Assembly: GCA_963626805.1 (NCBI GenBank)
Contig: CAVFXS010000066.1
Span: 62,001 to 126,000 of the forward strand
Origin: CAG-632 sp963626805
GTDB lineage: Bacteria > Bacillota > Clostridia > Lachnospirales > Lachnospiraceae
Reading direction: 5' to 3'
Length of the DNA stretch: 64,000 nt
The translations under genes and the position numbers were made by a program. Under the pieces are notes generated by a model. It was not told the origin of the DNA. It did no database searches and saw nothing but the letters and a program-made list of their open reading frames with translations. Below are positions 60,657-64,000 of this stretch, in pieces; the first letter of the stretch is position 1; each line of letters starts with the position of its first letter.

Positions 60657-61619
60657 ATGCTGCTTGTAAAGAATTTGGTAAAGACCTATGGAAAGAATGA
60701 GGCATTAAAGGGCATCAGCTTTCATATAGAGAAAGGACAGATCGTAGGTCTTTTAGGTCCGAATGGTGCAGGAAAATCAACAACCATGAATATTGTGACC
60801 GGATACCTGGCACCGACATCGGGGGAGATTAAGATTCATGGAATCGATCTCCTGGAGAATCCAAGGAAAGCCAGAAAAGAGCTTGGTTATCTGCCGGAGC
60901 AACCGCCACTGTATACAGATATGACGGTGGAGGAATATCTGAAGTTTGTCTGCTGTCTGAAAGGAAGCAAAAACAACCATACAGCAAAGGAAGAGACAGA
61001 GAAGCTGATGGCGCAGACGAATCTGACAGAATATAGAAATATGATCATAAAACAGTTGTCAAAGGGCTATCGGCAGAGGGTTGGAATGGCACAGGCACTG
61101 GCAGGAGATCCGCCATTACTGATACTGGATGAGCCGATGGTTGGTCTGGATCCGAACCAGATCATTGAGATGCGGGAGCTGATCCGATCTCTGGCCGGAA
61201 GCCATACCATAATCATCAGCTCGCATATTTTATCAGAGATTGAATCTATCTGTGATCATATTTTGATTCTGAATCAGGGACAGGTGACAGCGGAAAGCGA
61301 GACGAAGAAGCTGGAAGACGAGAATACGGATACCAGCCATATCCGTATGGTCTTAAAGGGCGACAAGGCAGAGATCAGCCGGCTGCTGCGGAATACAGAG
61401 CTGTTAAAGGAGATTCAGGCCATAAAGGAAACAGAGTCCGGTGTCTATGAGGTCCGGGCACTGGCAGCCGCAGGGGATGAGGATGTCAGAGATGCTTTAT
61501 TTGTTCTGTTAGCCCAGAATCAGATCGTGGTTTACAGCCTGAATATAGAACACCTGACACTGGAAGATATCTTCATTAAGCTGACAGGGAAGGAGGAGAA
61601 AAATGAAAGCAATATATAA
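60657..61619 (+). CDS. ABC transporter ATP-binding protein (GldA-like)
   Basis: A 320-residue ATPase with Walker A GPNGAGKST, Q-loop GYLPEQPPLYTDM, signature LSKGYRQRVGMAQAL, Walker B LLILDEPMVGLDPNQ and the H-loop IIISSHILSEIE. A C-terminal extension (about residues 215-320) is usual in this family. With the next two genes it forms a Gld-type transporter. The substrate is unknown in Firmicutes. It overlaps the permease gene by 17 bases. Confidence 0.94.
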   Translation: MLLVKNLVKTYGKNEALKGISFHIEKGQIVGLLGPNGAGKSTTMNIVTGYLAPTSGEIKIHGIDLLENPRKARKELGYLPEQPPLYTDMTVEEYLKFVCCLKGSKNNHTAKEETEKLMAQTNLTEYRNMIIKQLSKGYRQRVGMAQALAGDPPLLILDEPMVGLDPNQIIEMRELIRSLAGSHTIIISSHILSEIESICDHILILNQGQVTAESETKKLEDENTDTSHIRMVLKGDKAEISRLLRNTELLKEIQAIKETESGVYEVRALAAAGDEDVRDALFVLLAQNQIVVYSLNIEHLTLEDIFIKLTGKEEKNESNI

Positions 61620-62478
61620 ACGGGAGATTGGGGCTTATTTTCGGTCCATGCAGGCTTACATATTTCTTGCCTTGTTTGTCTGTATCACAGGTGTGTTTTT
61701 TTCAATTGTTAATATTTCCTATGGATATAATGATTTTGCCGGATATGTTTTAAGCAACACCTATTATATGCTGTTTATTTATGCAATCGTGATACCGATC
61801 CTTACCATGCGTATGTTTGCAGAAGAGAAAAAGCAGAAGACGGATCAACTGCTGCTGACCGCACCGGTATCGGTATGGGAGATTGTGCTCGGTAAGTATC
61901 TGGCATGTATTACGGTATTTTTGATCGGAGTTGCGATTATCAGTATTTTCCCGGTGATTATCGGTATTTGGGGCAGTATTCCGATTGCAAATACGATCAG
62001 CGGGTACATCGGAATGATTTTGTTTTCTGCCTGCATGATGGCACTTGGTACGTTGATATCCAGTCTGACCGAGGAGCCGGTAATATCCGGAATTGTGAGT
62101 GCTGTGGCAGGACTTCTGGTCATGTTTTTCAGCAGCCTGGTTTCCATACTGCCGGAAGGAGCAGTACCGACCCTGATCTTCTTTGGCGTTTTGGTAGTTG
62201 CGATTGCGGTAATCTTTTATCTGGATACCAGAAAAATACAGATATCGGGAATTGCTCTTTTTGTCGGAGCAGCTGTAACGGCCGGACTTTATTTCTGGAA
62301 GAAGGACTGGTTTGTTTATGGACTGACCTCCAGTCTGAACTGGCTGTCTCTTGAAAAACGATATGAAGAGTTCTTAAATGGTATGGTGAATTTGTCATCG
62401 GTTATTTATATGCTGAGTGTATGTGCAGTTTGTCTGTTCCTGACAACCTGTATCATCAGAAGACGCAGATGGAGATAG
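61603..62478 (+). CDS. ABC transporter permease (GldF-like)
   Basis: A 291-residue membrane protein with six helices, opening MKAIYKREIGAYFRSMQAYIFLALF and including the ABC-2 blocks AEEKKQKTDQLLLTAPVSVWEIVLGKY. It pairs with the ATPase of the preceding gene. 12 bases separate it from the next gene. Substrate not known. Confidence 0.9.
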   Translation: MKAIYKREIGAYFRSMQAYIFLALFVCITGVFFSIVNISYGYNDFAGYVLSNTYYMLFIYAIVIPILTMRMFAEEKKQKTDQLLLTAPVSVWEIVLGKYLACITVFLIGVAIISIFPVIIGIWGSIPIANTISGYIGMILFSACMMALGTLISSLTEEPVISGIVSAVAGLLVMFFSSLVSILPEGAVPTLIFFGVLVVAIAVIFYLDTRKIQISGIALFVGAAVTAGLYFWKKDWFVYGLTSSLNWLSLEKRYEEFLNGMVNLSSVIYMLSVCAVCLFLTTCIIRRRRWR

Positions 62479-62490
62479 GAGGTGGATGAT

Positions 62491-64000
62491 ATGGAAAAGC
62501 GGGAAACAGAAAACCAAAATATGGAAAATGAAAACATAGAGAATCAGAATGTAGAGGCAGAGACTGGAGAAAACCAGACAGAAGAAAAGAGAGAAAATCG
62601 GAATGCAGAAGATCAGACAGAAAATCAGGGTGCAGAGAATCCGGAAGACGAGACAGCTGTGGCAGGAGAGAATGAACAGACAGAGAAGAAGCATAATCAG
62701 AAATTACGGCTGGGACTTACTTCCTCACTGGCAGTAGTGCTGGTTCTGATCGTAGCGATTGCCGGAAATCTTCTGGTTGAAAAGCTGCAGATATCCTGGG
62801 ATCTGTCTCAGGAGGGTGTTTATACGATTTCTGATCAGACGAAGAGCATTCTAAAGGGACTGGAGCAGGATATCACCGTTTATGTACTGGATTCGGAAGA
62901 AGGCTTCCCGATCGGCTATGCGCAGATCCTTCAGCAGTATACGAAAAACAGTTCCCACATTCAGATTGCATACCGGGAGCTGAGTTTATATCCGAACTTT
63001 GCATATGACTACATTGACAGTGCAACAACGATCAATAAGGACAGCATCATCGTGGTATGTGGTGACAAGCATGTGTATCTGGATTCGGATGAATATACCA
63101 GTGTGGGGGCAGGGAATAACGGAACCTATCAGACATCCCTGAATTTTGAACCGCTGCTGACCTCTGCTATCAATTCTGTGAATGATGGAGAGTCCTCTGT
63201 AATCTATCAGACAACTGGACATAATGAGCTGGAGTTTTCTTCCTCTATACAGACTGCAATTCTGCGTGATAATTATACCTTGAAGGATTTGTCACTGCTT
63301 AATCTGGATGCAGTTCCGGAGGATGCGGATATCTTACTGATCAATTCGCCGACCTCTGATTTCTCAAAGGAGGACTGCGATAAGGTTAAGAGCTATATAG
63401 AGAATGGCGGAAAGGTGTACTTCATCATGGAAGCCACGATTGTGCTGGAGAATCTGGAGGATCTGATGGAAACCTATGGAATCCGGGCCGAAGAGGGAAT
63501 CGTAATGGAACAGGACAGCTCCCGGATATACGGAGATACACCGACCTATATGATTCCGGTTATAAATGATACAGAGATAACGAAGAAGCAATATGAGGCA
63601 AATCTGGCTCTGTTAGTTCCGGTTGCAAAGGGATTAACGGAGAAAACCGGTACCGGACGGACAATTACAGGTCTGCTTTCAACCTCAAACTATGCATTTT
63701 CCAAGGTGAATCTGGATTCGGAATATTTATCCAGAGAGGATTCGGATATTACCGGCCCGTTTTATCTGGCGGCCTTATCGGAAAAAGAAGGAAGCGGCAG
63801 TCTGATCGTACTGGCATCCTCTAACATGTGTACCGATCAGGTGGATGAGGTTGTTTCCGGTAATAATGTGGATTTTCTTCTGAACGGATTTAATTATCTG
63901 ATCGGGGATACCGATAAGATGTCTATCCGCAGTAAAGAAATACAGTATGATGTGAGTGTATATACAACCGCACAGACAAGAATCATCAGTGTGGTTGCGG
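62491..64000 (+). CDS. GldG-like ABC transporter auxiliary protein (5' part, continues past the window)
   Basis: An open frame from ATG 62491, preceded by GGAGGTGG, runs without stop to the right edge (at least 503 residues). The N-terminal 70 residues are a cytoplasmic low-complexity region rich in Asn, Glu and Gln. They are followed by a helix (about 75-95, GLTSSLAVVLVLIVAIAGNLLV) and an extracytoplasmic domain of the GldG/DUF4350-type: VYTISDQTKSILKGLEQDITVYVL, IEIAYREL-like IQIAYREL and DADILLINSPTSDFSKEDCDKVKSYIENGGKVYFIME. The C-terminal helix lies beyond the window. Confidence 0.88.
   Translation, partial: MEKRETENQNMENENIENQNVEAETGENQTEEKRENRNAEDQTENQGAENPEDETAVAGENEQTEKKHNQKLRLGLTSSLAVVLVLIVAIAGNLLVEKLQISWDLSQEGVYTISDQTKSILKGLEQDITVYVLDSEEGFPIGYAQILQQYTKNSSHIQIAYRELSLYPNFAYDYIDSATTINKDSIIVVCGDKHVYLDSDEYTSVGAGNNGTYQTSLNFEPLLTSAINSVNDGESSVIYQTTGHNELEFSSSIQTAILRDNYTLKDLSLLNLDAVPEDADILLINSPTSDFSKEDCDKVKSYIENGGKVYFIMEATIVLENLEDLMETYGIRAEEGIVMEQDSSRIYGDTPTYMIPVINDTEITKKQYEANLALLVPVAKGLTEKTGTGRTITGLLSTSNYAFSKVNLDSEYLSREDSDITGPFYLAALSEKEGSGSLIVLASSNMCTDQVDEVVSGNNVDFLLNGFNYLIGDTDKMSIRSKEIQYDVSVYTTAQTRIISVVA

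Noticed and set aside
1..64000. CRISPR arrays, tRNA/rRNA genes, riboswitches, insertion sequences
   Set aside because: Looked for in every gap; gaps are short (largest about 260 bases) and show no regular repeats, cloverleaf, or aptamer-like conserved cores.

Overview
The window is a core chromosomal stretch of a motile, low-to-mid GC Gram-positive bacterium. It is most probably a member of the Lachnospiraceae (Roseburia / Agathobacter / Lachnospira / Butyrivibrio type). Reasons: a six-subunit Rnf complex, CodY, NrdR, SigD-type flagellar gene order with FliY/CheC/CheD, sporulation-type genes (YmxH, SpoIIM and YlbJ homologues), SOS-type recA control, strong AGGAGG ribosome binding sites, and a membrane-anchored GH5 cellulase typical of fibre-degrading gut or rumen members. 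The genus is inference. A run of 10 N inside flgE shows that this is a scaffolded draft assembly.

Layout. (1) 1-4319: 3' part of rnfC, then rnfD-G-E-A-B (ferredoxin:NAD+ oxidoreductase ion pump), closed by a bidirectional terminator that overlaps the end of a convergent membrane-protein gene (4358-5182). (2) 5420-11910: ymxH-nrdR, comM-dprA, topA and codY. (3) 12035-45436: one of the longest fla/che loci a genome carries, all on the + strand. The first block (flgB-flgC-fliE-fliF-fliG-fliH-fliI-fliJ-motE-fliK-flgD-TIGR02530-type gene-flgE) ends in a terminator. The second block runs flbD-motA-motB-fliL-fliM-fliY-cheY-fliO-P-Q-R-flhB-flhA-flhF-flhG-pilZ-cheB-cheA-cheW-cheC-cheD-small membrane gene-sigD, and ends with a four-gene tail (FapA-like, 107-aa protein, SwrB-like protein, MltG N-domain-like protein). 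(4) 45589-51330: rpsU, recG, GH5 cellulase, rsmD, coaD and a coiled-coil protein. (5) 51316-53497 on the - strand: YlbJ-like and TmcAL. (6) 53755-64000: recA-recX, rny, a Nudix hydrolase, spoIIM, xerD, an M16 peptidase and a Gld-type ABC transporter running off the right edge.

How the genes work together. The fla/che block supplies the basal body, export gate, rod/hook, stator, switch, most of the chemotaxis signalling core and the sigma factor. Flagellin, cap, hook-filament junction, distal rod genes, flgM and cheR are not in the window and must be elsewhere. CodY immediately upstream, and a PilZ (c-di-GMP) protein inside the block, suggest nutritional and second-messenger inputs to motility.

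No stretch longer than about 260 bases lacks a gene. I see no tRNA, rRNA, CRISPR array, insertion sequence or prophage. Nearly all of the window is recognisable core machinery and I found no clear-cut new defence or metabolic system. The least explained part is the conserved-looking tail after sigD (42342-45436), followed by a palindrome between motE and fliK, a Cys-rich tail on RnfE, and a CheC whose first phosphatase site has lost its key Asn.
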